Positions 42,272 to 51,496 of a stretch of 64,000 nt of DNA are shown here, piece after piece; the first letter of the stretch is position 1; the number at the start of each line of letters is the position of its first letter. The stretch spans positions 1 to 64,000 of the forward strand of contig CAVSNJ010000025.1 in NCBI GenBank assembly GCA_963729295.1, written 5' to 3'. A program made the position numbers and the translations under genes. This stretch comes from DATJLY01 sp963729295. Lineage in GTDB: Bacteria; Pseudomonadota; Alphaproteobacteria; ATCC43930; CGMCC-115725. The notes beneath the pieces were generated by a model. That model saw nothing but the letters and a program-made list of their open reading frames with translations, was not told where the DNA came from and searched no databases.

Positions 42272-43324
42272 ATGCCGACCGTCACGGCAGAGCAACTGAA
42301 GCGCACCGGCGAAGCGATCCTGCTCGCCGCGGGCGCGCGCCCCGAAGAGGCGGAAACGGTGGCGCGGCGCTGCGCCGCCGCCAATCTCGCCGGGCACGAT
42401 TCGCACGGCGTGCTGCAAATCCCGGGCTACATCGATCGCATGAAGCGCGGCGAGATCGTGCCCGGCGCGCCCTTCACGATCGTGCGGGAGTCGGCGACGA
42501 CGACCGTCATCGACGGCAATTGGGGCTTCGGCTATGTCGTGACCGAGCGCGCGATGCGCATGACCATCGCCAAGGCCGAGACGGCCAACGTCGCCGCCGC
42601 GACCGTGTTCCGGCAAAGCCATATCGGCCGGCTCGCGGTCTATCCGCTGATGGCGGCCGAGGCCGGCATGATCGGATTGCTGACCGCGGATTCCGGCCGC
42701 TCGCCGAAAGCGGTGGCGCCGTTCGGCGGGCGCGAGGCGAGGCTCGGCACCAATCCCATCTGCATCGCCGTGCCGTCCGATCTCGCAGCGCCGCTCTATC
42801 TCGACATGGCGACGTCGGCCGTGGCGCTTTCGAAGGTGACGCTCGCGGCGGCGCGCGGTGCCTCGATCCCCGAGGGCTGGATCATCGACAAGGACGGCAA
42901 GCCGACGACCGACCCGAAGGAGTTTCGCAAAGGCGGCGTGCTTCTGCCGCTGGGCGGAAGCGAGGGCTACAAGGGCAGCGGCCTCGGCGCGATGGTCGAG
43001 ATTCTGTGCGGGCTTTTGACCGGGCTGGGCTTCGGCATCGAGCCGACCGGGCGGCACAATGACGGCTGCTTCCTCGCCGTCTTCAAGGTCGAGGCGTTCC
43101 GGCCCTTGGCCGAGTTCAAGAAGGAAGTGGCCGAGTTCGCGCGCTATCTCAAGGCGACGCCGGCCGCCGAAGGCAGCGCCGGCGTGTTCTATCCGGGCGA
43201 GATCGAATACGCGCGCGAGCAGGAGCGGAGCCAAAAGGGCGTCGAGATCGACGACGCCACCTGGGGTCAGCTTCGCCGCCATGCCGAGTCCTTCGGGCTC
43301 GCGGCGCAACTGGGATTTACCTGA
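42272..43324 (+). CDS. Ldh2/MDH-type NAD(P)-dependent dehydrogenase
   Basis: The 350-residue protein belongs to the malate/L-lactate/ureidoglycolate dehydrogenase type 2 family, with AGHDSHGVLQIPGYIDRMK at the N-terminus and GTNPICIAVPS followed by DMATSAVA in the centre. Members oxidise or reduce 2-hydroxy/2-keto acids without a Rossmann fold. It overlaps the next gene start by one base (TGATG). Context suggests reduction or oxidation of a side-chain keto acid. Confidence 0.82.
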   Translation: MPTVTAEQLKRTGEAILLAAGARPEEAETVARRCAAANLAGHDSHGVLQIPGYIDRMKRGEIVPGAPFTIVRESATTTVIDGNWGFGYVVTERAMRMTIAKAETANVAAATVFRQSHIGRLAVYPLMAAEAGMIGLLTADSGRSPKAVAPFGGREARLGTNPICIAVPSDLAAPLYLDMATSAVALSKVTLAAARGASIPEGWIIDKDGKPTTDPKEFRKGGVLLPLGGSEGYKGSGLGAMVEILCGLLTGLGFGIEPTGRHNDGCFLAVFKVEAFRPLAEFKKEVAEFARYLKATPAAEGSAGVFYPGEIEYAREQERSQKGVEIDDATWGQLRRHAESFGLAAQLGFT

Positions 43325-44693
43325 TGCCGCCGCGCCAGATGGTCCTGGTCGGGTTCCTGCAGGCGCAGAACTGCACCAACCTGCCGGCCTCGTGGCGCCA
43401 TCCGGACTCGCGCACCGATTTCTGCGCCCCCGACTATTACCAGGAGATCGGCCGCGTCCTGGAGCGCGGCAAGTTTCATCTGGCATTCTTCGACGATCGC
43501 CTCGCCATGCCGGACCGCTATGGCAACGACCACGGGGCCGCGGTCGAGCACGGCATACGCTGCGTCAAGATGGACCCGATCCCGGTGATGATGGCGATGG
43601 GAGCGGCGACCGACGCGGCTCGGCCTCGGCTCGACATACTCGACCACGTATTACGAGCCGTTCCACGTGGCGCGGCTCTTCGCCACCATCGACCTGATGA
43701 CGAACGGGCGCGCGGCGTGGAACGTGGTCACCTCGTTCAACGACGGCGAAGCCATGAACATGGGACGCGGCGCGGTGATGGAGCACGATCTGCGCTACGA
43801 CCGCGCCGACGAGTTCATGGAAGTGGTCCTCGGCCACTGGGATTCGTGGGACGACGGTGCCATCGAAGTGGACAAGAAAAGCGGCCGCTTCGCCGATCCG
43901 CAAAAAGTGCGACGGCTCGACCACGAGGGCGCGTATTTCCGCTCGCGCGGCCCCTTCACCGTGCCGCGCACGCCGCAGGGCCATCCCGTCATCATCCAGG
44001 CGGGACAAAGCGGCCGCGGCCGCCGCTTTGCCGGGCGCTGGGGCGAGGTGATCTTCGCCACCGCCGCGAACCTGGCGCACGGCCGGGAATCCTATGCCGC
44101 CTTGAAAGGCGAGGCCGAGCGCGCCGGCCGCGATCCCGACGCCATGTCGATCTGCCTTTCCCTCACCTGCGTCGCGGCCGAGACGAAGGCGGCGGCCGAG
44201 GACAAGATGGCGCTCTTGGAAACCCTGCCGCTCGAGATCGACGCGCTCGCGCTGCTCTCCGAAGGGCTCAATTTCGACTTCGCCGAAAAAGGCATGGACG
44301 AGCCGCTGTCGGACCGGGAGCTTGCGGGATTTTCCGGCCTGCTGTCGATCCGCGACGGCGTCGTCAGGACGAGCGGCAAGAAGAACCCGACGGTGCGCGA
44401 TTTCATCCGCTTCAACAATCGCGGGCGCGTCGCGGGCGCGATCGTCGGCGGCCCGCGCGAGATCGCCGACCGGCTCGAGGAATTGTTCGTCGGGCCGCGC
44501 CTGCGACGGGTTCGTGGTGGGCGCGACGCACGTGCCCGGGGCCTACGACGATTTCGTGCGCTTCGTCGTGCCGGAATTGCAGCGCCGCGGCCTCTATCAC
44601 GAGGACTATGAGGGTGCGACCCTGCGCGAGAATTTGCGCCTGGCGCGGCCCGCCATCGGCGCGTGGAAGAGCGAGGGCCGGAGCGATGGCTGA
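43324..44693 (+). pseudogene. LLM/NtaA-type flavin monooxygenase with two frameshifts
   Basis: Three frames join into one NtaA/SnaA/DszA-type protein: MVLVGFLQAQNCTNLPASWR to about 43612; then RLGLGSTYSTTYYEPFHVAR, FATIDLMTNGRAAWNVVTSF and FIRFNNRGRVAGAIVGGP to about 44505; then CDGFVVGATHVPGAYDDFVR to the stop at 44693. Each junction needs removal of one base, and the total of 1370 nt is 456 codons plus two. The restored length of about 455 residues fits the family. The stop overlaps the class II aldolase start. Confidence 0.72.
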
Positions 44694-45426
44694 GACGGCG
44701 CGGCGCGTCGGCGACGAGGAGATGGCGCTCCGGCGCAAGCTCGCCCTGATGTGCCGGATGATCGGCCTGCAGGGATCGATCGGGCTTTACGGCCACGTCT
44801 CGATCCGCGTCCCCGACAGCGACATCGTTCTCATCACGCCCGGCGCCGGATCGCGCAAGACGCGGGTTCGCACCGACCAGATCTTCGCCTTCGATCTCGC
44901 CGGCAAGATCCATTTCCATCCCGGCGGCGACCGGCCGATGCAGATTCCGATCGAGTGGCGCATCCACACGCAAATCCACCGCGACCGCCCGGAGATCCTC
45001 TCGGTCGCGCATCTTCATGCGCGCGCCTCGACGCTCCTGGGGATCGCGGGCCGCGAGATCGTGCCGGTGTTCTCGCAGGGCGCCGTCGCCGCGGGCGGCA
45101 TTCCGACCTGGGACGACCCGCGCCTCGTGATGAGCGATGAGTCCGCATCCGCGCTCTCGCGCGCGCTCGGCCAAAGCATCGCCTGCCAGATGCGCGGCCA
45201 CGGCTCCGTCGTCGTCGGCGAAACGCCGGAGCTTTGCCTCCAGGCCTGCACCTTCATCGAGGAGAACGCGCAGCACCAGATCGACGCCGAAGCCTTGGGC
45301 GGCGCGAAGCCGTTTCCGCGCGAGATCTGGGACGCGCTGGCGGCGCAGCGCCGCGGCACGACCGGCGCCCAGCTTTTGTGGAACTACTGGGAGCAGATCG
45401 TCGACGAGCAGGGCATTCCGCTTTGA
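44686..45426 (+). CDS. Class II aldolase/adducin family protein
   Basis: The 246-residue protein has class II aldolase metal ligands: HLHARAS (two His) and RGHGSVV (third His), with SIGLYGHVSIR near the N-terminus. It binds Zn2+ and could cleave or decarboxylate a hydroxy acid; members of this family in aromatic operons often decarboxylate. ATG 44686 lies inside the end of the LLM pseudogene. A reading that fuses it to the upstream frame was rejected. Its stop overlaps the next start (TTGA). Confidence 0.8.
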   Translation: MAETARRVGDEEMALRRKLALMCRMIGLQGSIGLYGHVSIRVPDSDIVLITPGAGSRKTRVRTDQIFAFDLAGKIHFHPGGDRPMQIPIEWRIHTQIHRDRPEILSVAHLHARASTLLGIAGREIVPVFSQGAVAAGGIPTWDDPRLVMSDESASALSRALGQSIACQMRGHGSVVVGETPELCLQACTFIEENAQHQIDAEALGGAKPFPREIWDALAAQRRGTTGAQLLWNYWEQIVDEQGIPL

Positions 45427-46430
45427 GGATCGCTCTGCGCGCGCTTCTGCTGCTGCTTTGTCTTTCCGCCGCGGCGCAGGCCGAGCCGCTCAAAATCCGC
45501 GTCGCCTGGGTGGTCGTGCCGTTCGAGGTCATTCCCGTGCTGTTCACGAAAGCGGACGTGCTGCGGCACGAGGGCAGCTCATATACGTTCGAGCCCGTCC
45601 ATTATCAGTCCGCCGCGACGGCCATCGTGGCGCTCGCGAGCGGCGATCTCGACATCGCGGGATTGACGCCGCTTGCCGTCGCGACCGCGATCGAGAACGC
45701 GAAGCTCGACGATCTCCGCGCCATCGCCGACGAATATCAGGATGGCGTCGCGGGCTATTACTCCAATGGATTTCGCGCGCGGAACGACGGACCGGTCAGG
45801 GACATCGAGGATCTGCGCGGCAAGGCCGTGGTGACGCTCGGCATCGGCAGCTCGGCCGATTTTGCGATCCGCGCCATGCTGCTGCGGCACGGGCTCGCGA
45901 GCCCGCGCGACTACACCGATCTCGAGGCGGCGCCGCAGAACATGAAGGCGATGCTCGATGACGGCAAGGTCGCGCTCATCGCGACCGCGGGGCTGACGGC
46001 GCACGATCCCGCGCTCCTCGCCGAGACGCACGTGCTGTTCAGCCGGCGCGACGTGTTCCAAGGCCCGTCGCAGGAGGCGACGTTCTTCGCGCGCGCCCCG
46101 TGGATCGCGCAGAACCGTCCGGCGCTCGTCGATTTTCTCGAGGATTACCTCCGCGCGCTGCGCTGGTTCGGCGACCCCGCAAACCACGCCGACGCGGTAC
46201 GCCTCGTCGCGGCCTTCACCAAGACGCCGCCCGAACGGTTCGCGGGCTGGATCTTCACCAACGACGACGAATATCGCGACCCGAACGGCATGCCCAATCT
46301 CGCCTCCCTCCAGCGCGCGCTCGATCTTCTGAAGGAGCTGGGCATGGTCGCAACCGTGCCGAAGGTCGCCTCTTACACGGATCTGAGCCTGGTGCAGGAG
46401 GCCGCCGCCCGCCTCACGCCGGGGCGATGA
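45423..46430 (+). CDS. NMT1-type ABC substrate-binding protein
   Basis: The 335-residue protein has a signal peptide (RALLLLLCLSAAAQA) and a type II periplasmic-binding fold beginning LKIRVAWVVVPFEVIPVLF, with LASGDLDIAGLTPLAVATAI. The only start consistent with the signal is TTG 45423, overlapping the aldolase TGA (TTGA). No permease or ATPase lies nearby. It may bind the pathway's carboxylated substrate. Confidence 0.75.
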   Translation: MRIALRALLLLLCLSAAAQAEPLKIRVAWVVVPFEVIPVLFTKADVLRHEGSSYTFEPVHYQSAATAIVALASGDLDIAGLTPLAVATAIENAKLDDLRAIADEYQDGVAGYYSNGFRARNDGPVRDIEDLRGKAVVTLGIGSSADFAIRAMLLRHGLASPRDYTDLEAAPQNMKAMLDDGKVALIATAGLTAHDPALLAETHVLFSRRDVFQGPSQEATFFARAPWIAQNRPALVDFLEDYLRALRWFGDPANHADAVRLVAAFTKTPPERFAGWIFTNDDEYRDPNGMPNLASLQRALDLLKELGMVATVPKVASYTDLSLVQEAAARLTPGR

Positions 46431-46434
46431 GCCA

Positions 46435-47439
46435 TCATCCGCCCTTGTCGTAGTCCGCCAGGATCTGGCGCAGCGCCTGATATTTCGCCTTGCCATCGGG
46501 CGTCGCCGCGATCCATTCGTCGAGCAGGGGGCGGAATTTCTGCCCGAGCGCGCGCGCCTCGTCCGCGCTCGGATCGATGATGGCCTGGCCGAGCTTCTGC
46601 GATGCCGCGCGCTCGTCCGCGCCCAGCTGGTCCGAAAGTTTGCCCAGCGTGACGGAAAGCGTGTAGCCGCTGTTGGCGTCGATCGCGCGTTGTCCCGCTT
46701 GCGGCAGCTTGTCATAGGCCGCCTTGCTGATGCCGAGGAAGAAGATGCGCACGCCCAAGGGCGCCTCGACATGGCTCTTCAGCACCGGCGTCATGCGATA
46801 GGCGTGATTGCCGCCCCAGCCGTTCAGCGTGCCCTGATACGTGCCGACCGTGAGCGCCTCGGCCGCCTGCATGATGTTCATGCCGACCGGCACGGCGCCG
46901 AACGCCTCGACGATCTTTCCTTCCGCCGGCCCCGACACCCGGATCTTCAAGCCCTTCAACTCGTCCAACGATGTGATCCGCTTCGCCAGGTGGATGCCGG
47001 CGATATCGTTCGAATAAATCGCCGCGACATGGACCTTGTCGAGCCCGCGGATCATGCCGCGCTCGTACATGCGCCAGCCCGCGACCGCGGCCTCTTCGGC
47101 GCTGTCGACGACGAACGGCACGGCGAATACGGAGAAATCGGGGAAGAGCGACTGCACGAACGGCGTCACGACGATGGTCGCGTCCGCGACGCCGTTCACC
47201 ATCGCGTCGTATTCCTTCGCCGGATTGCCGATGAGCTGCCCGTCCCAGTATTGCTGCCAGACGAGCGTGCCGCCGCTTTGCTCTTGCGTTCGCGCGAGCC
47301 ACGCTGCCACTTCGCGCGTGCCGCCGTCGATGAGCGGCAATGTGGAGGAAAAGCGCAAGGTCACCGGATCGGCCTGCGCGCCGAGCGCGATGACGGCGGC
47401 GGCGAGAAGGACCGCGACGGCCGGAAAAATCCTCGTCAT
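46435..47439 (-). CDS. TRAP transporter substrate-binding protein (DctP family)
   Basis: The 334-residue protein has a signal peptide (about residues 1-23) and the DctP pattern: LRFSSTLPLIDGG, VPFVVDSAEEAAVAGWRMYE, GLKIRVSGPAEGKIVEAFGA then a late GNHAYRMTPVLKSH. The conserved Arg of the ligand-binding site is in KIRVSGP. GGGAGAG precedes ATG 47439. It has no permease of its own here and resembles the receptor at 49969-51000, so they may share the DctQM pair at 50997-52807. Confidence 0.8.
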   Translation of the reverse strand: MTRIFPAVAVLLAAAVIALGAQADPVTLRFSSTLPLIDGGTREVAAWLARTQEQSGGTLVWQQYWDGQLIGNPAKEYDAMVNGVADATIVVTPFVQSLFPDFSVFAVPFVVDSAEEAAVAGWRMYERGMIRGLDKVHVAAIYSNDIAGIHLAKRITSLDELKGLKIRVSGPAEGKIVEAFGAVPVGMNIMQAAEALTVGTYQGTLNGWGGNHAYRMTPVLKSHVEAPLGVRIFFLGISKAAYDKLPQAGQRAIDANSGYTLSVTLGKLSDQLGADERAASQKLGQAIIDPSADEARALGQKFRPLLDEWIAATPDGKAKYQALRQILADYDKGG

Positions 47440-47503
47440 ATCGCTCTCCCCATCGGCGCTTGCCGCCATGATAAGATAAGGTCCGCGGGAAAAGGAGTGG
47501 CCC

Positions 47504-48748
47504 ATGCTCACGCGCGAGGAGAACGAGCTGCTGACGCGGACCGGCGCCGGCACGCCGATGGGCGAGCTGATGCGGCGCTATTGGATCCCGGCTCTGTTCT
47601 CGAGCGCGCTGCCGCTCCCCGATTGCGCGCCCGTGCGCGTCAAGCTTCTGGGCGAGCGGCTCGTCGCGTTCCGCGACACGAATGGCCGCGTCGGACTCCT
47701 CGACGAGTTCTGCCCGCACCGCACGGCATCGCTCTTCTTCGGCCGCAACGAGGACTGTGGCTTGCGCTGCGTCTATCACGGCTGGAAGTTCGACGTGGAC
47801 GGCGCCTGCGTCGATCAGCCGAGCGAGCCGGCCGAGAGCAATTTCAAGCACAAGGTGAAGCAGCGCGCCTACCCCTGCCTCGAGCGCGGCGGCGTGGTGT
47901 GGACCTATATGGGCCCGGCGCAGCAGAAGCCGGACTTCCCCGCGCTCGAATGGACCGAGGTGCCGGACAGCCACCGCCATGTCACGCGGCATCTGCAGGA
48001 GTGCAACTGGCTCCAGGCGCTCGAGGGCGGATTCGATTCGGCGCACCTGAATTTTCTCCATCGCGGCACCGCCGACGTGCTGCACAACCGGCCGTTCCCG
48101 GTGCCGTCGCGCTACGAGGTCGTGCCGGCCGATTTCGGCCTCGTCGTCATCAGCGGGCGCGACACGCCGCACGGCATCACGGGGGCGGCCAACGTCATGC
48201 TGATGCCGTTCCACAAGCTCATCTCGGTGGCGCCCTTGGGCGCGCATGCCTGGGTCCCGGTCGATGACGAGCGCACGATGAATTACAGCGTCGAGTATTG
48301 GCCCGACCATGCGCTCACCGAGGAGGAGCTCGCGGTCTCGAAGAGCGGCGAGTTCATCCATCCCGAGCTCATTCCCGGCACCGACCGCAAGGTGCAGAAC
48401 CGCGATAACGACTACCTGATCGATCGCGCCTTGCAGAAGAGCGGCCATTACACCGGCATCCGCGGCCTCGGCGTGCAGGATTGCGGCATCCAGGAAAGCA
48501 TGGGCCCGATCGCCGACCGCACGCGCGAGCATCTCGGCGTGGGCGATACCGCGATCGCCAAGATCCGCCGCCTGCTCCTGCAAACGGTGCGCGAGTTCGC
48601 CGACGGCGCGCCGCCGCCCGGCATGAACGCCGCGAGCTATCGCGTGCGCTCCGGCTTCTACACGCTGCCGAAGGGCGCGCGCCTCATCGATGCGCTCGAC
48701 AAGGTGGTGAAGGTGCCGGGCGCGCAGGCTCCGGCCTTGGCGAAGTAG
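47504..48748 (+). CDS. Rieske oxygenase alpha subunit (copy B)
   Basis: The 414-residue protein has a Rieske centre (C70-x-H72, C89-x2-H92) and the iron site D178-x2-H181-x4-H186 (FDSAHLNFLHRG). Its sequence, including RTASLFFGRNEDCGLRCVYH, is nearly the same as that of copy C immediately downstream, so the two arose by tandem duplication. No reductase gene is visible. It is divergent from the TRAP receptor gene. Confidence 0.85.
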   Translation: MLTREENELLTRTGAGTPMGELMRRYWIPALFSSALPLPDCAPVRVKLLGERLVAFRDTNGRVGLLDEFCPHRTASLFFGRNEDCGLRCVYHGWKFDVDGACVDQPSEPAESNFKHKVKQRAYPCLERGGVVWTYMGPAQQKPDFPALEWTEVPDSHRHVTRHLQECNWLQALEGGFDSAHLNFLHRGTADVLHNRPFPVPSRYEVVPADFGLVVISGRDTPHGITGAANVMLMPFHKLISVAPLGAHAWVPVDDERTMNYSVEYWPDHALTEEELAVSKSGEFIHPELIPGTDRKVQNRDNDYLIDRALQKSGHYTGIRGLGVQDCGIQESMGPIADRTREHLGVGDTAIAKIRRLLLQTVREFADGAPPPGMNAASYRVRSGFYTLPKGARLIDALDKVVKVPGAQAPALAK

Positions 48749-48752
48749 AGCG

Positions 48753-49991
48753 ATGCTGCCGCACGCCGAAAACCGCCGTCTGACCGAGACGGGACCGGGG
48801 ACGAAGATGGGCGCGCTGATGCGGCGCTATTGGGTCCCGGCGCTGTTCGCGGGCGCGCTGCCGGAGCCCGATTGCCCGCCGGTGCGCGTCAAGATCCTGG
48901 GCGAGCGGCTCGTCGCGTTTCGCGATACGAAGGGCCGCATCGGGCTCCTCGACGAGTTCTGCCCGCATCGCACGGCGTCGCTCTTCTTCGGCCGCAACGA
49001 GGAATGTGGGCTCCGCTGCGTCTATCACGGCTGGAAGTTCGACATCGACGGCGCGTGCGTCGATCAGCCGAGCGAGCCGGCCGAGAGCAATTTCAAGCAC
49101 AAGATCAAGCAGACCGCGTATCCGTGCCTCGAGCGCGGCGGCATCGTTTGGACCTATATGGGGCCGCGCGCGGACATGCCGGAATTTCCCGACCTCGAAT
49201 GGACCAAGGTGCCGGAATCGCACCGCTTTCTCACGCGCCATGTCCAGGAGTGCAACTGGCTTCAGGCGTTCGAGGGCGGATTCGACACGAGCCATCTTTC
49301 TTTCCTCCACCGCGGCACGGCCGACGCGCCGGGCGGACGGATGCAGCGCCTGCCGTCGCGCTACGAGGTGATCCCGACCGATTTCGGCTTCATCGCCGGC
49401 ACCGGGCGCGAGGTCGAGGACGGCATGAACTGGACCGCCAACGTCATGCTGATCCCGTTCCACAAGATCATCGCCACGAACCCGATCGGCGCCCATGTCT
49501 GGGTCCCGATCGACGACGAGACGACGATGAATTATTGCGTCGATTATCTCCCGAACCGCCCCTTGAGCGCGGCGGAGCGCGCGCGGCTGCAATCGTGGGA
49601 GCATATCCATGCCGAGCTCATCCCCGGCACCGACCGCGCCGTCCTCAATGCCGATAACGATTACCTGATCGACCGCGCGTTGCAGCGGAGCGGCCGCTCC
49701 TATACCGGCATCAAGGGCATCGGCATGCAGGATTGCAGCATCCAGGAAAGCATGGGGAGGATTGCGCGGCGCCCGATCGAGCATCTGGGCGTGAGCGATA
49801 CGATCGTCATCAAGCTGCGCCGGTTCCTCGCCGACACGCTCGACGATTTCGAGGCGGGCAAGACGCTGCCAGGGCTCGACCCCAAGAGCTACCGCGTCCG
49901 CTCGTCGCGATTTACCGTGCCGCGGGAGCAGAATTTCGCCGAAGCAGCCCAGAAATTCGTGCGCATCGATGAGCCCCTCGCGGCGGAATAG
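48753..49991 (+). CDS. Rieske oxygenase alpha subunit (copy C)
   Basis: The 412-residue protein repeats copy B: Rieske centre at C70/H72/C89/H92 and iron motif FDTSHLSFLHRG (D-x2-H-x4-H retained). The substrate-pocket segments differ more than the metal sites. It lies 4 bp after copy B, and its 3' end overlaps the TRAP receptor start by 23 bases, linking it to transport. Both copies probably oxygenate related ring substrates with a shared reductase encoded elsewhere. Confidence 0.85.
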   Translation: MLPHAENRRLTETGPGTKMGALMRRYWVPALFAGALPEPDCPPVRVKILGERLVAFRDTKGRIGLLDEFCPHRTASLFFGRNEECGLRCVYHGWKFDIDGACVDQPSEPAESNFKHKIKQTAYPCLERGGIVWTYMGPRADMPEFPDLEWTKVPESHRFLTRHVQECNWLQAFEGGFDTSHLSFLHRGTADAPGGRMQRLPSRYEVIPTDFGFIAGTGREVEDGMNWTANVMLIPFHKIIATNPIGAHVWVPIDDETTMNYCVDYLPNRPLSAAERARLQSWEHIHAELIPGTDRAVLNADNDYLIDRALQRSGRSYTGIKGIGMQDCSIQESMGRIARRPIEHLGVSDTIVIKLRRFLADTLDDFEAGKTLPGLDPKSYRVRSSRFTVPREQNFAEAAQKFVRIDEPLAAE

Positions 49992-51000
49992 GCGCCTTGC
50001 GGTTCCGGCCGCCCTTCTCCTCGCGGCTGCGATTCTGGCGCGCCCCGCCGCGGCCGAGACCATCACGCTCAAATTCGGCTCGGCCATGCCGCCCTTCGCG
50101 CCGATCGCGAGCAAGGTGGTGATCCCGTGGCTCAAGGAATTGGAAAGCGCGAGCGGCGGCACGATCAAGTTCCAGCAGTTCTGGGGCAGCCAGCTCGTGC
50201 AGAACCCGACCATGGAATATGAGGCGCTCGAGAACGGCGTCGTCGATGTCGACATGCTCGTGCCCGCCTTTTTCCAGCAGGTCATGCCGGATTCGGCGAT
50301 CTTCGCGCTGCCGGGCGTGGTGAAAAGCGCCGAGGAGGCGGCCTATGGCGGCTGGAAGATGCAGGAGGCGGGGTTGTTGCGCGGCATGGACAAGCTCTAT
50401 GTCGCCGGCACGTTTTCCAACGACCCCGGCGGCCTCCATTTCGCGAAGATCGTGCCGTCGCTCGACGCCATGAAGGGCCTCAAGATCCGCGTCTCGGGCC
50501 CGGCCGAGGCGCAGATCGTGACGGCGCTGGGCGCGGCGCCCGTCGGCATGGGCGTGACCGACATGGCCGAATCGCTGTCGCGCGGCGTCTATGACGGGAC
50601 GTTGAACGGCTGGTCGGCCAATCACCTTTATCGCGTGACGCCGGTGCTGAAATCGCATTTCGACCTGTCGCTCGGCGTGCGGCAGATGCTTCTGGTGATG
50701 AACCGCTCGGTCTACGAGAAATTGCCGGCCGCGGCGCGCGATGCCATCGATCGGGCCAGCGGGCTCGACTTGAGCCTCGCTCTCGCGCACGCGATGGAAG
50801 AGGACGGCGAGCGCGAACGCGCCGACGCGCGCGCCAAGGGTACGATCGTGGCGCTGAGTTCCGCCGACGAGGCGCGCCTTGCCGCGGCGGAACGGCCGCT
50901 CATCGACAAATACCTCGCCGGCGCGCCGGACGGAGCCAAGAAATACGCGTTCCTCGAGCGCGCGCTCGAGGATTTCCGCGCCGGGCATCCGGCCAATTGA
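49969..51000 (+). CDS. dctP: TRAP transporter substrate-binding protein (DctP family)
   Basis: The 343-residue protein has a signal peptide (basic start, hydrophobic core, AAA-E end near residue 29) and DctP motifs: LKFGSAMPPFAPIASKVVIP, GLKIRVSGPAEAQIVTALGA and a NHLYRVTPVLKSH segment. It overlaps the upstream Rieske gene by 23 bases and the DctQ gene (TTGA), so it belongs to a full TRAP system. Likely ligand is an aromatic or other organic anion. Confidence 0.85.
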   Translation: MSPSRRNRRLAVPAALLLAAAILARPAAAETITLKFGSAMPPFAPIASKVVIPWLKELESASGGTIKFQQFWGSQLVQNPTMEYEALENGVVDVDMLVPAFFQQVMPDSAIFALPGVVKSAEEAAYGGWKMQEAGLLRGMDKLYVAGTFSNDPGGLHFAKIVPSLDAMKGLKIRVSGPAEAQIVTALGAAPVGMGVTDMAESLSRGVYDGTLNGWSANHLYRVTPVLKSHFDLSLGVRQMLLVMNRSVYEKLPAAARDAIDRASGLDLSLALAHAMEEDGERERADARAKGTIVALSSADEARLAAAERPLIDKYLAGAPDGAKKYAFLERALEDFRAGHPAN

Positions 51001-51494
51001 GCAAGCGCGCGCCCATAACGGCGATCGACCGCGCGGCGCGCGCGGTGGCATTTCTCGGCGCGGTGGCCGTCATCCTCATCTCGTGCACGGTGCTGGCCGA
51101 TGTGCTGATGCGCTGGCTTTTGAATTCGCCGGTGCTTGCGGTCGATGACCTGACCGGGCTCAACATGGCGGTGGCGGTGGTGCTGTGCCTGCCGGCCGGC
51201 ATGATCGGCAAGCATTTCGTCACCATCCGGTTTTTGGGCCACGCGCTCGGAGCGAAGCCCACGCGCTGGCTCGAATTGTTCGGCGACGCGGTGACGCTCG
51301 TCTTCTTCGTCGCCCTCGCCTGGCAATTCGCCGTCTTCTCGCGCGACGTGCAGCAATCGGGCCTGGGCTCGATGGTGCTGCAAGTGCCGCAGGCGCCGTG
51401 GTGGTGGGGCGTGAGCCTGGTCCTCATCCTCGCCGTTCCGTTCCAGTTCGTCGTCGTCGTGCGCGCCTGGCGCCGGATGCGCGCGGGCGCCTAG
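50997..51494 (+). CDS. dctQ: TRAP transporter small permease (DctQ family)
   Basis: The 165-residue protein has four membrane helices, as in DctQ. The N-terminal ADVLMRWLLNSP segment is typical of the family. TTG 50997 overlaps the stop of the receptor gene (TTGA), and it lies 2 bp before the large permease gene. It bridges receptor and large permease in the inner membrane. Confidence 0.85.
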   Translation: MSKRAPITAIDRAARAVAFLGAVAVILISCTVLADVLMRWLLNSPVLAVDDLTGLNMAVAVVLCLPAGMIGKHFVTIRFLGHALGAKPTRWLELFGDAVTLVFFVALAWQFAVFSRDVQQSGLGSMVLQVPQAPWWWGVSLVLILAVPFQFVVVVRAWRRMRAGA

Positions 51495-51496
51495 CG

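Noticed and set aside
40961..43486. 841-residue leftward reading
   Set aside because: It is antisense to three well-supported genes and rich in Arg/Ala/Asp repeats typical of high-GC shadow frames.
1003..44508. Programmed ribosomal frameshifting as cause of the six frame changes
   Set aside because: The junctions share no slippery sequence or downstream structure that I can see, and the genes are unrelated.
43324..45426. 700-residue reading fusing an LLM start to the class II aldolase
   Set aside because: The middle is out-of-frame shadow. The true LLM sequence continues in two other frames, and the aldolase has its own start at 44686.
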